From the NCBI RefSeq assembly GCF_900090295.1, contig NZ_LT607753.1, forward strand, positions 2,852,001-2,916,000: a stretch of DNA of 64,000 nt, given 5' to 3'. Positions 42,821-51,152 of the stretch are shown piece after piece (the stretch's first letter is position 1; the number at the start of each line of letters is the position of its first letter). The translations under genes and the position numbers were made by a program. Under the pieces are notes generated by a model. The model was not told the origin of the DNA. It ran no database searches and worked only from the letters and a program-made list of their open reading frames with translations. Source of the stretch: Micromonospora coxensis. Its GTDB lineage: Bacteria > Actinomycetota > Actinomycetes > Mycobacteriales > Micromonosporaceae.

Positions 42821-44556
42821 CCCACCGTCTCCCTCATGCCACCCGTTGTACCCTGCTCCGTCGCCCCGTCGGGCACGCTGTCGTCCGCCGCGCCGTCCGG
42901 CTGCCGGTCGACCGGGGCCGACGCGTCGGCCGGGACCGTCTCCTCGGCGCCGTCGACGTCCCCGGTGGGCTCCTCGGCGGCGGCCGCCTCGGCCTTCGCC
43001 GCCGCGACGTCCTCCGGGCGCGCGGGGAGGGTGAACCGGATGGCGGTGCCCTCGTCGACGCTGGTGTCCACCCAGACCCGGCCGCCGTGGTACTCGACGA
43101 TCTTCTTGACGATCGCCAGGCCGATGCCGGTGCCCGGGTACGCGTCCTTGGAGTGCAGCCGCTGGAAGATCACGAAGATCTTGTCGGCGAACTCCGGCTC
43201 GATCCCGATGCCGTTGTCCTGGCAGCTGATCTCCCACTCGTCGTCGACCAGCCGGGCGGAGACGTGCACCTTCGGGGGGACGTCGGCCCGGCGGAACTTC
43301 ACCGAGTTGCTGACCAGGTTGGCCAGCAGGTTGGTCAGCAACGGCTCCTCGCCCCGGATGGTGGGCATCGGGCCCCAGGTCAGGTCGGCGTCGGCGTACT
43401 GGCGGGCGGCCTCGGTCTGCCCGGCCACGTCGCCCATCACCTTGTCCAGGTCGACCTCGGTGAAGCCGCTGGTGAGGCGGCCGATCCGGGAGAAGGCGAG
43501 CAGGTCGTTGATCAGGCGCTGCATCCGCTGCGCACCGTCGACGGCGAAGGCGATGTACTGGTCGGCCCGCTCGTCGAGCTGCCCGGCGTAGCGCCGCTGG
43601 AGGAGCTGGCAGAAGCTCGCCACCTTGCGCAGCGGCTCCTGGAGGTCGTGCGAGGCGACGTACGCGAACTGCTCCAGGTCGCGGTTGGAGCGGGTCAGCT
43701 CCTCGGCCTGCTTCTGGAGCTGGCTGTTGACCCACTCGATGTTCTGGCGCGCCTCGCGCACCTCGTCCAGCTCCCGGGCGATCTTCTGCCGCATGGCGTC
43801 GACGTCGGCGGCGAGCCGGCGGAACTCCGGCGGACCGGACCCCTCGATGTGGTGCCGGTAGTCGCCACCGGCCACCTCCCGCACCTGCAGGGCCAGCCCG
43901 GTGAGCGGCCGGATCACCATCCGGTCCAGCGAGAGCACCAGCAGCACGCCGGCGACCGCGATCACCACCGCCGCGATGATCAGCAGGACGACCAGGATGT
44001 TGCTCGTCTCGTAGACCTTCTGCGCGGTGCGGTTGCGCTCGGCGAAGATCTCCGTCTGGAGCACCTCGGTCGAGGCGCGGATCTGGTCGAACTGCTGCCG
44101 GGCCTGGTCGGTGATGAGCGCCTGTCCGGCCGCCGTGCCCTGCCGCTCGGTCGTGGCGATCACCGGCTCGGCGACGGTCCGCCGCCAGTCGGCCGCCTGC
44201 TGCTCCACGATCCGCAGGTCACGCTGGATGGCGGGATAGTCGCCGATCAGCTTGTTCATCGCCGCGACGGTGTCGCGTTCCTGCTTCAGCCCGGTCTGGT
44301 ACGGGGCGAGGTCGGCCCGGTCGCCGCTGACCGCGTAGCCGCGCACGGCGGTCTCCTGGTCGAGCAGGGCGTTGAGCAGTTCCTGGCCCTGCACCCGCAG
44401 CGGCCCGGTCTTGACCAGCACCGCGTCCATGTTCTGCCGGGTCTTGGTCGCCAGCGCGGCCTCCGCCGCCGCCAGGCCCAGCAGCAGCGCCACCACCACG
44501 GTGAGCAGCACGAGCACCCGCCGGCGCAGGGTCCAGCCCTGACGGGAGGTGTTCAC
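42817..44556 (-). CDS. Membrane sensor histidine kinase (CHASE3-HAMP-HisKA-HATPase)
   Basis: 579 residues. Two membrane helices (about 13-33 and 187-208) flank a ~150-residue helical CHASE3-type sensor ([20 protein letters not shown]). HAMP follows, then the dimerisation helix with [12 protein letters not shown] (phospho-His), and ATP-binding motifs LVSNSVKF (N box), DNGIGI (G1) and [12 protein letters not shown] (G2). The last ~75 residues are acidic and disordered. GTG start overlaps the phosphatase stop (GTGA). It probably phosphorylates the adjacent single-domain response regulator. Confidence 0.93.
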   Translation of the reverse strand: MNTSRQGWTLRRRVLVLLTVVVALLLGLAAAEAALATKTRQNMDAVLVKTGPLRVQGQELLNALLDQETAVRGYAVSGDRADLAPYQTGLKQERDTVAAMNKLIGDYPAIQRDLRIVEQQAADWRRTVAEPVIATTERQGTAAGQALITDQARQQFDQIRASTEVLQTEIFAERNRTAQKVYETSNILVVLLIIAAVVIAVAGVLLVLSLDRMVIRPLTGLALQVREVAGGDYRHHIEGSGPPEFRRLAADVDAMRQKIARELDEVREARQNIEWVNSQLQKQAEELTRSNRDLEQFAYVASHDLQEPLRKVASFCQLLQRRYAGQLDERADQYIAFAVDGAQRMQRLINDLLAFSRIGRLTSGFTEVDLDKVMGDVAGQTEAARQYADADLTWGPMPTIRGEEPLLTNLLANLVSNSVKFRRADVPPKVHVSARLVDDEWEISCQDNGIGIEPEFADKIFVIFQRLHSKDAYPGTGIGLAIVKKIVEYHGGRVWVDTSVDEGTAIRFTLPARPEDVAAAKAEAAAAEEPTGDVDGAEETVPADASAPVDRQPDGAADDSVPDGATEQGTTGGMRETVG

Positions 44557-45770
44557 CGGCCGCCGCCCCGGGTGACCAGGAGCATGGCGACGTCGTCGGC
44601 GAGCGGGCCGCCGTTGATCTGCTCCGCCCGGCCGACCAGCCAGGCCGGCAGCTCGGCCAGCGGCACCGCGTGGTTGGCCGGGTCCTCCAGCAGACCGGCG
44701 AGCCCCGGCACGTCCAGCCGTTCGTCGCCGTCGCCCACCCGCCCCTCGATCAGGCCGTCGGTGTACATCAGCAGGGACCAGTCATCGGTGGAGAACTCCA
44801 GGTCGAACGCTACGGGCCGGCGCGGTCGTACGCCGAGGAGCAGGCCGCCGGGCGCCGGAACGGGCGCGACCTTGCCCCCGGAGAGCAGCAGCGGCGGGGG
44901 GTGCCCGGCCAGCCGGACGGTCGCCCGGTTGGCGTCGAGGTCCAGCCGGACGGTGGCGACGGTCGCGAAGATCTCCTGGAGCCGACGCTCGCTCATCAGC
45001 ACCTGCTCCAGCGCGGGCAGCACCTCGTCGTCGGGGACCCCGGCCAGGATCAGCGCCCGCCAGGCGACCCGGAGTTCGACGCCGAGCGCCGCCTCGTCCA
45101 CGCCGTGCCCGCAGACGTCGCCGACGATCAGGTCGACCCGGTCGGGCCGGGTCTGCACGACGTCGAAGAAGTCCCCGCCGATCAGGGCGGCGTGCCGGCC
45201 GGGCCGGTAGAAGGTGTGCACCGACACCTCGTCGGTGGACATCAGCGGCTGGGGCAGCAGGCCACGTTCCAGGCGGGCCGACTCGGCCTGACGCAGCTCG
45301 ACCTCGCGCAGCCGGCGGGCGTTCTCGTCGGCCCGCTTGCGCTCCACCGCGTAGCGCAGCGCGCGGGTCAGCAGCACCCCGTCGACCTGGCCCTTGACCA
45401 GGTAGTCCTGGGCGCCCTCGGCGACCGCGACGATGCCCAGGTGCTCGTCGGAGCGGCCGGTCAGCACGCAGACCGCCGCGCCGGTGGACATCTCCAGCAC
45501 CTTGCGCAGCCCGTCCAGGCCCTGCGCGTCGGGGAGCCCGAGGTCGAGCAGGACGCAGTCCACCCCGGCCACCCGCTGCCGCGCCTCGCTCAGACTGGTG
45601 GCGACCAGCAGGTCGATCATCGAGTTGGTCTCGGCGAGCAGTTCACTGACCAGGAAGGCGTCGCCCTCGTCGTCCTCGACCAGCAGCACCCGCAGTCGCT
45701 CGCCGGGCGGCAGGTTCGGGTTGCGCCCGAGGCCGCCCTGCGGGTACGGCGCGACGGAGGGACCGGCCAT
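44553..45770 (-). CDS. Response regulator with PP2C/SpoIIE phosphatase output
   Basis: 405 residues. The receiver domain (about 25-145) has VLLVEDDEGDAFLV, Asp in CVLLDLGLPDA and Lys in YLVKGQ; a short coiled linker (YAVERKRADENARRLREVEL) leads to a PP2C-type SpoIIE phosphatase with GGDFFDV, GDVCGHG and LADDVAMLLV metal-binding aspartates. It resembles RsbU/RssB-like phosphatases that act on anti-sigma antagonists. The start is uncertain: ATG 45770 is used, but in-frame GTG 45797 is possible, and an AAGGAG is placed 6 bases before an ATC codon further upstream. First gene of the four-gene overlapping operon. Confidence 0.9.
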   Translation of the reverse strand: MAGPSVAPYPQGGLGRNPNLPPGERLRVLLVEDDEGDAFLVSELLAETNSMIDLLVATSLSEARQRVAGVDCVLLDLGLPDAQGLDGLRKVLEMSTGAAVCVLTGRSDEHLGIVAVAEGAQDYLVKGQVDGVLLTRALRYAVERKRADENARRLREVELRQAESARLERGLLPQPLMSTDEVSVHTFYRPGRHAALIGGDFFDVVQTRPDRVDLIVGDVCGHGVDEAALGVELRVAWRALILAGVPDDEVLPALEQVLMSERRLQEIFATVATVRLDLDANRATVRLAGHPPPLLLSGGKVAPVPAPGGLLLGVRPRRPVAFDLEFSTDDWSLLMYTDGLIEGRVGDGDERLDVPGLAGLLEDPANHAVPLAELPAWLVGRAEQINGGPLADDVAMLLVTRGGGR

Positions 45771-46035
45771 GCCGGGCCCCCGGTGTGGCCGGGTCACCGC
45801 CGCGAGACGCGGGAGATCGCTGCTGATGTCGGGCTCCTTCCGAGTGCCCTGCTGATCCTGTATTAGACAACGGTCGCACACAACATGAGCGCGACGGCAC
45901 GGGCGTACCCGGGCAAGGCAGTCACCGAGTGAGCGTTCGGGCAGGGCCGGTGTCACGGTTCGGCGGCGGGTGTCGCGGATCACTGGGCGGCGGTGCAGGA
46001 TGGGCGCACCCCCGCCCCGTCCCGAGGAGTCCGCC

Positions 46036-48420
46036 GTGGGCGTACCCGCCGCCGACCGCGCCCTGGCGCGCCCCCGCCACCGGCCGCTCGCCGCCCTCGC
46101 CGCGCTGCTCGCGCTGCTCGCGGTCGGCGCCGCCGTCCTGGTCGACCTGCGCACCCCGGCACCCCGACCGGCGGACGCCCCGGCCGGGGAGTTCAGCGCC
46201 GGGCGGGCGTACCGGACGGTGGAGACGATCGCGGCCGGGCCGCACGTGGCCGGCAGCGCCGCCAACGACCAGGTACGGGAGCACCTGGTCGGCGCGCTGC
46301 GCGGGCTGGGCCTGGAGACCGAGGTGCAGGACACCGTCGCCGACGAGGCGGGCCAACTCAGTGGGGCGGCCGCCGGGGCGACCCTGGCCCGGGTCCGCAA
46401 CGTGGTGGCCCGGCTGCCCGGGACGGCCCCGACCGGTCGGGTCTTCCTGGTGGCGCACTACGACTCGGTGCAGTCCGGCCCGGGTGGCAACGACGACGGC
46501 GCCGGCACCTCCACCATCCTGGAGGTGGCCCGCGCGCTGACCGCCGGCCCCCGGCCGCGCAACGACATCGTCTTCGTGCTGACCGACGCCGAGGAGGCCT
46601 GCCTCTGCGGCGCGTCGGCGTTCGCCTCCGACCACCCGCTGGCGGCGGACGGCGGGGTGGTGCTCAACCTGGAGGCGCGCGGCTCGACCGGTCCGGTGAT
46701 CATGTTCGAGACGTCCCGGGACAACGCGAAGCTGGTGGACGTCTTCGGGCGGTCCGCGCCGCACCCGGTGGGCACCTCGTTCGCGGTGGAGATCTACCGG
46801 GCGCTGCCCAACGACACCGACTTCACCGCGTTCCTGGACGAGGACTTCGTCGGGCTGAACTCGGCGTACATCGACGGCGGGGCGATCTACCACACCCCGT
46901 TGGACACCCCGGCGAGCATGGACCGGGGCAGTCTCCAGATGCACGGGGACAACGCGCTGGGGCTGGCGCGGGAGTTCGGGCGTACCGACCTGACCGCCCT
47001 GCGCGCCGGGCACGACGCCACCTACTTCCCCGTCCCGGGCGGGCTGGTCCGCTACCCCGGCTGGCTGACCTGGCCGCTGGCCGGGCTGGCGGTGGTGGCG
47101 GTGCTCGGGCTGGCCTGGCTGACCCGGAGGCGCGGGCGGGCCACGGCGGGCCGGCTGACGGCCGGATTCGGGCTGGCGCTGGTGCCGGTCCTCGCCGCGC
47201 CGCTCGCCGCCCAGCTGCTCTGGGCCGGGATCACCACGATCCGCCCGGGCTACGCCGAACTGCTCGACCCGTACCGGCCGGTCTGGTACCGGCTTGCCGT
47301 GGTGGCGTCGGCCGCCGCGATCCTCTTCGCCTGGTACGCGCTCACCCGCCGCCGGGTCGGCCCGGCCGCCCTCGCGGTCGGCGGGCTGGGCTGGCTCGCC
47401 CTGATCGGGGTGGTACTGGCCGCGACCGTGCCGGGTGGGGCGTACCTGGCGACCCTGCCGGCCCTGGCCGGCGCGGTGGCCGGCCTGGTCGCGCTGGCCA
47501 CCCGGGTCGACGGCCCGTGGCCGGTGGTCGCGGTGACCCTGGCCGGGGCGGTGGCCGTGGTGATCCTGCTGCCGACGGTGGTGCTGCTCTTCCCGGCGCT
47601 CGGCATGGGGATGGGCGGGGTGGCGGCGCTCTTCGCGGTGCTGCTCGGGCTGGCCGCGCTGCCGGTGGTGGACCTGCTGCACCCGGCGGCCGGTGGCCAG
47701 CGCGGCCTGGTCGCCGCCCGCGCCCGCCGGCACGGCGCGCTGCCCGCCGTCGCCGCCGCGCTGGCGGCGCTGGTGCTCGCCGGGGTCGGCCTGCGGGTGG
47801 ACCGCTTCGACGCCGCGCACCCCGTGCCGACCCACCTGATGTACGCCCTGGACGCCGGCACCGGGCAGGCCCGCTGGCTCAGCCACGAGGAGGAGCCGCA
47901 GCCCTGGACGGACGGGTACGTGGACGGGGTCGAGACGGTCGAGGACTTCCCGGGGCTCGGTGACGGCGAGCTACGTATCGGCCCCGCCCCGGCGGCGGAC
48001 CTGCCCGCCCCGAAACTGGAGGTGCTGGCCGACGTCACGGCCGGCAGAGAGCGGACCCTGCGCCTGCGCCTGGTGCCGCAGCGGCCGGTCCGGCTGGCCT
48101 CGCTGCACGTGGAGAGCGCTGGCCCCAACGACGTGCAGGTCACCGGGGCGACGGTGGCCGGACGACGGGTGCCGGTCGCCCAGCGGCAGTCGGACGGCCG
48201 CTGGTGGGGTGTGGTGTTCCACGCCCCGCCGGCGGAGGGGATCGAGGTCACCGTGAACCTGACCCTGCGGCCGCAGGGTGGCCCGGTGGTGCTGCGGGCG
48301 ATGGACGCCAGCGACGGCCTCGACGGGCTGCCCGGTTTCCGGCCCCGTCCGGCCGGCGTCGGGGTGGTCGGCTCGCACAGCTCGGAGATGCTGGCGGTGG
48401 CCCGGACGTACCCGCTCTAG
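46036..48420 (+). CDS. Membrane-bound M28-family zinc peptidase
   Basis: 794 residues. The N-terminal signal-anchor (PLAALAALLALLAVGAAVL) precedes an M28 catalytic domain: LVAHYDSVQSGPGGNDDGAG (His and bridging Asp), VLTDAEEACLCGA (Glu-Glu), NLEARGS and AIYHTPLDTP (His). About eight to nine membrane helices follow (roughly 330-580), then an extracytoplasmic beta domain. This is the architecture of Pff1/vacuolar membrane protease-like aminopeptidases. GTG 46036 is chosen because GAGGAG sits 6 bases before it; an upstream in-frame ATG at 46000 lacks a site. Divergent from the phosphatase operon. Confidence 0.88.
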   Translation: MGVPAADRALARPRHRPLAALAALLALLAVGAAVLVDLRTPAPRPADAPAGEFSAGRAYRTVETIAAGPHVAGSAANDQVREHLVGALRGLGLETEVQDTVADEAGQLSGAAAGATLARVRNVVARLPGTAPTGRVFLVAHYDSVQSGPGGNDDGAGTSTILEVARALTAGPRPRNDIVFVLTDAEEACLCGASAFASDHPLAADGGVVLNLEARGSTGPVIMFETSRDNAKLVDVFGRSAPHPVGTSFAVEIYRALPNDTDFTAFLDEDFVGLNSAYIDGGAIYHTPLDTPASMDRGSLQMHGDNALGLAREFGRTDLTALRAGHDATYFPVPGGLVRYPGWLTWPLAGLAVVAVLGLAWLTRRRGRATAGRLTAGFGLALVPVLAAPLAAQLLWAGITTIRPGYAELLDPYRPVWYRLAVVASAAAILFAWYALTRRRVGPAALAVGGLGWLALIGVVLAATVPGGAYLATLPALAGAVAGLVALATRVDGPWPVVAVTLAGAVAVVILLPTVVLLFPALGMGMGGVAALFAVLLGLAALPVVDLLHPAAGGQRGLVAARARRHGALPAVAAALAALVLAGVGLRVDRFDAAHPVPTHLMYALDAGTGQARWLSHEEEPQPWTDGYVDGVETVEDFPGLGDGELRIGPAPAADLPAPKLEVLADVTAGRERTLRLRLVPQRPVRLASLHVESAGPNDVQVTGATVAGRRVPVAQRQSDGRWWGVVFHAPPAEGIEVTVNLTLRPQGGPVVLRAMDASDGLDGLPGFRPRPAGVGVVGSHSSEMLAVARTYPL

Positions 48421-48441
48421 CCACATGATCGGGGCTGGTAC

Positions 48442-49362
48442 TTAGGTGTCTGCCCCGTACTCGGCGAAGATCTCGCTGAGTACGTGGCGTGCGGACACGG
48501 CCTGTTCGTCGGTCTCGCCCACGGCCCGGGCACAGGCGGTGAGCGTCTTCCAGAGGGCCCAGCCGCGCCCACGCGCCCACGTCGCCGCGCCCACGGACAG
48601 TCGCTCCCGGAACGCCTGCCGGCCCTCGGCGGTCAACAGTGTCCAGGCGACCGCCAGGTCACAGGCCGGATCACCGACGCCGCACGTGCCGAAGTCGATG
48701 ACAGCGGCCAGTTCCCCGTCGTCGATCAGGAGGTTTCCCGGGGCGACGTCACCGTGGAACCAGGTCTGCGCCCCGTCCCAGGACGCGTCCAGCGCACGCT
48801 GCCAGATCTCGCCGGCCAGGTCGACGTCGACGTGACCGTCCAGCGCCGTGAGCGCGTGCTGGACCTCACGGCCGTAGGTGCGCAGCGTGCCGCCCCGGAA
48901 CCAGTTGTGCTGCCCGGGGAGGGGACCGCCGGTGGGATCGATGCGCTGCAACGCCGCCAGGAACTCGGCCAGGTCGATGGCGAACCGGACGGGGTCGGCG
49001 ATGCGGTCGGCACTCGCCGGCTCGCCGTCGAGCCACGGGTAGATCGACCACGAGTAGGGGTAGCCCGCGCCGGGCTCCCCTCTCTCCAGTGGAATCGGGA
49101 TGGGTAGCGGGAGCCGGGGGGCGAGTTCCGGCAGCCACCGGTGCTCCTTGTCGACAGCCAGGGCGTACTCGGCCGCGCTGGGCAGCCGCACCGACATCCC
49201 GGAGCCGAGGTGGAAGGTCCAGTTGTCCCAGCCGCCGTCGGCCACCGGCCGAACCGGGAGGTGGGCCCACCGGGGGAACTGGTCGGCGACGAGTAGACGC
49301 GCCAGGTCCGCGTCGACGGCGATGCGTTGGGGCACGGGACCGAGGTGCGGTGTGTCGCTCAC
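48442..49362 (-). CDS. Aminoglycoside phosphotransferase-family kinase
   Basis: 306 residues with the APH fold: WTFHLGSGMSVRLPS (ATP loop), catalytic WFHGDVAPGNLLID (HGDxxxxN) and metal-binding VIDFGTCGVGDPACDLA. It is similar to the many uncharacterised MphB/APH homologues of actinobacteria; a macrolide or small-molecule substrate is possible but not shown. GTG start with GAGGA upstream. Convergent with the M28 peptidase; 20 bp separate their stops. Confidence 0.88.
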   Translation of the reverse strand: MSDTPHLGPVPQRIAVDADLARLLVADQFPRWAHLPVRPVADGGWDNWTFHLGSGMSVRLPSAAEYALAVDKEHRWLPELAPRLPLPIPIPLERGEPGAGYPYSWSIYPWLDGEPASADRIADPVRFAIDLAEFLAALQRIDPTGGPLPGQHNWFRGGTLRTYGREVQHALTALDGHVDVDLAGEIWQRALDASWDGAQTWFHGDVAPGNLLIDDGELAAVIDFGTCGVGDPACDLAVAWTLLTAEGRQAFRERLSVGAATWARGRGWALWKTLTACARAVGETDEQAVSARHVLSEIFAEYGADT

Positions 49363-49385
49363 CGAGACGTCCTCGTCCGACAGGT

Positions 49386-49410
49386 CAGGGTGGTCATCCC
49401 GACCACCCTG
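49386..49410 (-). terminator. Terminator hairpin after the Smr gene
   Basis: CAGGGTGGTC (49386-49395) pairs perfectly with GACCACCCTG (49401-49410) around a 5-base loop, 49 bp beyond the Smr gene stop and before the kinase gene. Confidence 0.7.
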
Positions 49411-49459
49411 CCAGAGCGGAGCCCGCACCGAGGCCCCGGAGGGCGGGGAGCCGGCGCTC

Positions 49460-49714
49460 CTACTTCCAGCGGAAGTGCACGAAGAGGCGGCCGAAGTTCT
49501 TCGAGTCCTTCTCGACCCGGTGGTAGAGCTGCTTGACGTCCTTCTGGTCGAGGAACCGCAGCACCCGCTTCTTGAGCTGGCCGGAGCCCTTCCCCGGGAT
49601 GATCTCGACCAGGGTGGCCTTCTTCGCGACCGCCTCGTCCATGATCCCGCGCAGCGCCCGGTCGATGTCGTGGCCCTTGTTGAAGATGTCGTGCAGGTCC
49701 AGCTTCAGCTTCAT
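49460..49714 (-). CDS. Small Smr-domain protein
   Basis: 84 residues, essentially a bare Smr (MutS2 C-terminal) domain: KLKLDLHDIF (LDLHG equivalent), ALRGIMDEAVAKKATLVEII, GKGSGQLKKRVLRFL (HGKGxG equivalent, with Gly-Lys-Gly) and a terminal strand LFVHFRW. Smr domains are nucleases or nucleic-acid-binding modules. The classical His of HGxGxG is replaced by Pro (PGKGSG), so activity may differ. Start ATG; strong hairpin terminators flank the gene on both sides. Confidence 0.85.
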   Translation of the reverse strand: MKLKLDLHDIFNKGHDIDRALRGIMDEAVAKKATLVEIIPGKGSGQLKKRVLRFLDQKDVKQLYHRVEKDSKNFGRLFVHFRWK

Positions 49715-49785
49715 CCCGCGTCCACCCCCGGCTCAGGTCCCATGGCCGCCATCGTATGCCGGCCCGCCGGCCGGCCCCGGACACG

Positions 49786-49817
49786 CGTCGGGGCAGCCCC
49801 GTGGGGCTGCCCCGACG
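49786..49817 (-). terminator. 15-bp terminator hairpin after the TPR gene
   Basis: CGTCGGGGCAGCCCC (49786-49800) and GGGGCTGCCCCGACG (49803-49817) are fully complementary with only GT between them; the folded loop probably opens a few pairs. It begins 14 bp past the TPR gene stop. Confidence 0.85.
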
Positions 49818-49830
49818 TCCGCGTCGCCGG

Positions 49831-50199
49831 TCAGCGGCCGCCGCCGACCCGGCTCTCCACCCGGCGCAGCGCGGTCGCGTAGTCGTCGTTGGTGGAGTGC
49901 ATCGCCGCGGCGATCCGCAGGTGCCGCAGCGCGTCGGCGTGCCGGTTCAGCCGCTCCAGCGTCCGGCCCAGCACGTGGTGGGCGTAGTGGTCGCTCGGGT
50001 CCCGCTCGACCAGCTCGCGCAGCTGCTCCTCGGCCCGGCCCAACTGGGCGGACTGGAAGTACGCCCGGGCCAGCAGCTGGCGTACCGAGGAGTTGCCGGG
50101 CTCGGCCTCGACGATCGGTTCGAGCAGCCGGGCCGCTCCGGTCGGGTCACCTGCTTCGAAGAACATGGTCGCCCGCCGGTAGTCCGCCAGAAGATCCAT
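49831..50199 (-). CDS. Tetratricopeptide-repeat protein
   Basis: 122 residues built from about three TPR units: ADYRRATMFFEAGDPTGAA, LLARAYFQSAQLGRAEEQLR and HHVLGRTLERLNRHADALRHL. It has no signal peptide. TPRs mediate protein contacts; no partner is evident. ATG 50199 is chosen for the GAGGAGG site about 10 bases upstream; the frame extends 16 codons further without one. Lies downstream of the ROK kinase gene on the same strand (93-bp gap). Confidence 0.88.
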   Translation of the reverse strand: MDLLADYRRATMFFEAGDPTGAARLLEPIVEAEPGNSSVRQLLARAYFQSAQLGRAEEQLRELVERDPSDHYAHHVLGRTLERLNRHADALRHLRIAAAMHSTNDDYATALRRVESRVGGGR

Positions 50200-50292
50200 C
50201 CCGACCCACCTCCTCGTGTCGCGCCGCCCTTTGTTCGACGCTGGCACAACACCGGCCGGACCGCGAGTGTTCCTGCGGTGGAAACGCCCGGG

Positions 50293-51060
50293 TCAGGGGG
50301 TCGGACGGCGGTCCCCGAGCAGCTCCCAGGCCCGGACACCACCGACGATCCCGGCCGTGTTGGGCACGACCACGACGTCGTCGCCCATCCGGGCCAACTG
50401 CTCCGGACGGATCAGCCGGGAGTTGCCGCCACCGAGGTAGAGCCGGTCCCAGCGGAACACCGGGCGCAGCCCGTCCACCACCTGCCGGATCCGGCGGGAC
50501 CAGAACGCGTCACCCAGCCGGCGGCGCTCCGGCTCCCCCACGTACGTGTCGTAGGTGGTGCCCCAGCGCACCGGGGCGTGGGACAGCTCCAGGTGCGGGG
50601 CGAGCACACCGCCGTCGAAGAGCGCGCTGCCCAGCCCGGTGCCGAGGGTCAGCACCAGCTCGCAGCCGGTCCCGGCGACCACCCCCGCGCCGTGCACCTC
50701 GGCGTCGTTGAGCACCAGCGCCGGCACCCCGAAGGCGTCGGTCAGCGCGCCGCGGGCGTCGTACCCGGACCACTCGGCGACCAGTTCCGGGTCGACCCGG
50801 CTGCGCGGGCCGGAGCGGGTGACGTAGTGCGGGGTGGCCACCACCACGCCGTGCCGGATCATGCCGGGCATCCCGACGGTCACCCGGTCCGCCGCCGGCA
50901 GCCGCCCGCCCAGCTCCACGAGGGTCTTGACGAAGAGCGCCGGGGGCAGCGGGTACGGCGTGGGCACCCGCAGCGGGCGGGCCCGCATGGTGCCGGCCGC
51001 GTCCAGCACGGAGGCCTTGATCCCGCCGCCGCCGCAGTCGATCGCCAGAGTGGTCGCCAC
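50293..51060 (-). CDS. ROK-family kinase, polyphosphate glucokinase-like
   Basis: 255 residues. The phosphate-binding loop is AIDCGGGGIKASVLD (DxGGTxxK), with catalytic region VLNDAEVHGAGVV, and LTLGTGLGSALFDGG. Length and pattern fit the PpgK-like group of the ROK family, which phosphorylates glucose with polyphosphate or ATP. The classical ROK zinc cluster (CxCGxxGC) is absent, as in PpgK enzymes. Substrate not certain. Divergent from the ABC-F gene with a 92-bp gap. Confidence 0.85.
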   Translation of the reverse strand: MATTLAIDCGGGGIKASVLDAAGTMRARPLRVPTPYPLPPALFVKTLVELGGRLPAADRVTVGMPGMIRHGVVVATPHYVTRSGPRSRVDPELVAEWSGYDARGALTDAFGVPALVLNDAEVHGAGVVAGTGCELVLTLGTGLGSALFDGGVLAPHLELSHAPVRWGTTYDTYVGEPERRRLGDAFWSRRIRQVVDGLRPVFRWDRLYLGGGNSRLIRPEQLARMGDDVVVVPNTAGIVGGVRAWELLGDRRPTP

Positions 51061-51152
51061 GGGAGTGAGTCTGCCTCGCGTCCCCCGGTCCCGTGCGGCG
51101 GGCCGGTTATCCGGTCGTCCGGCCCGGACCGCCCCGGTAGGCTCGGCTCCTC

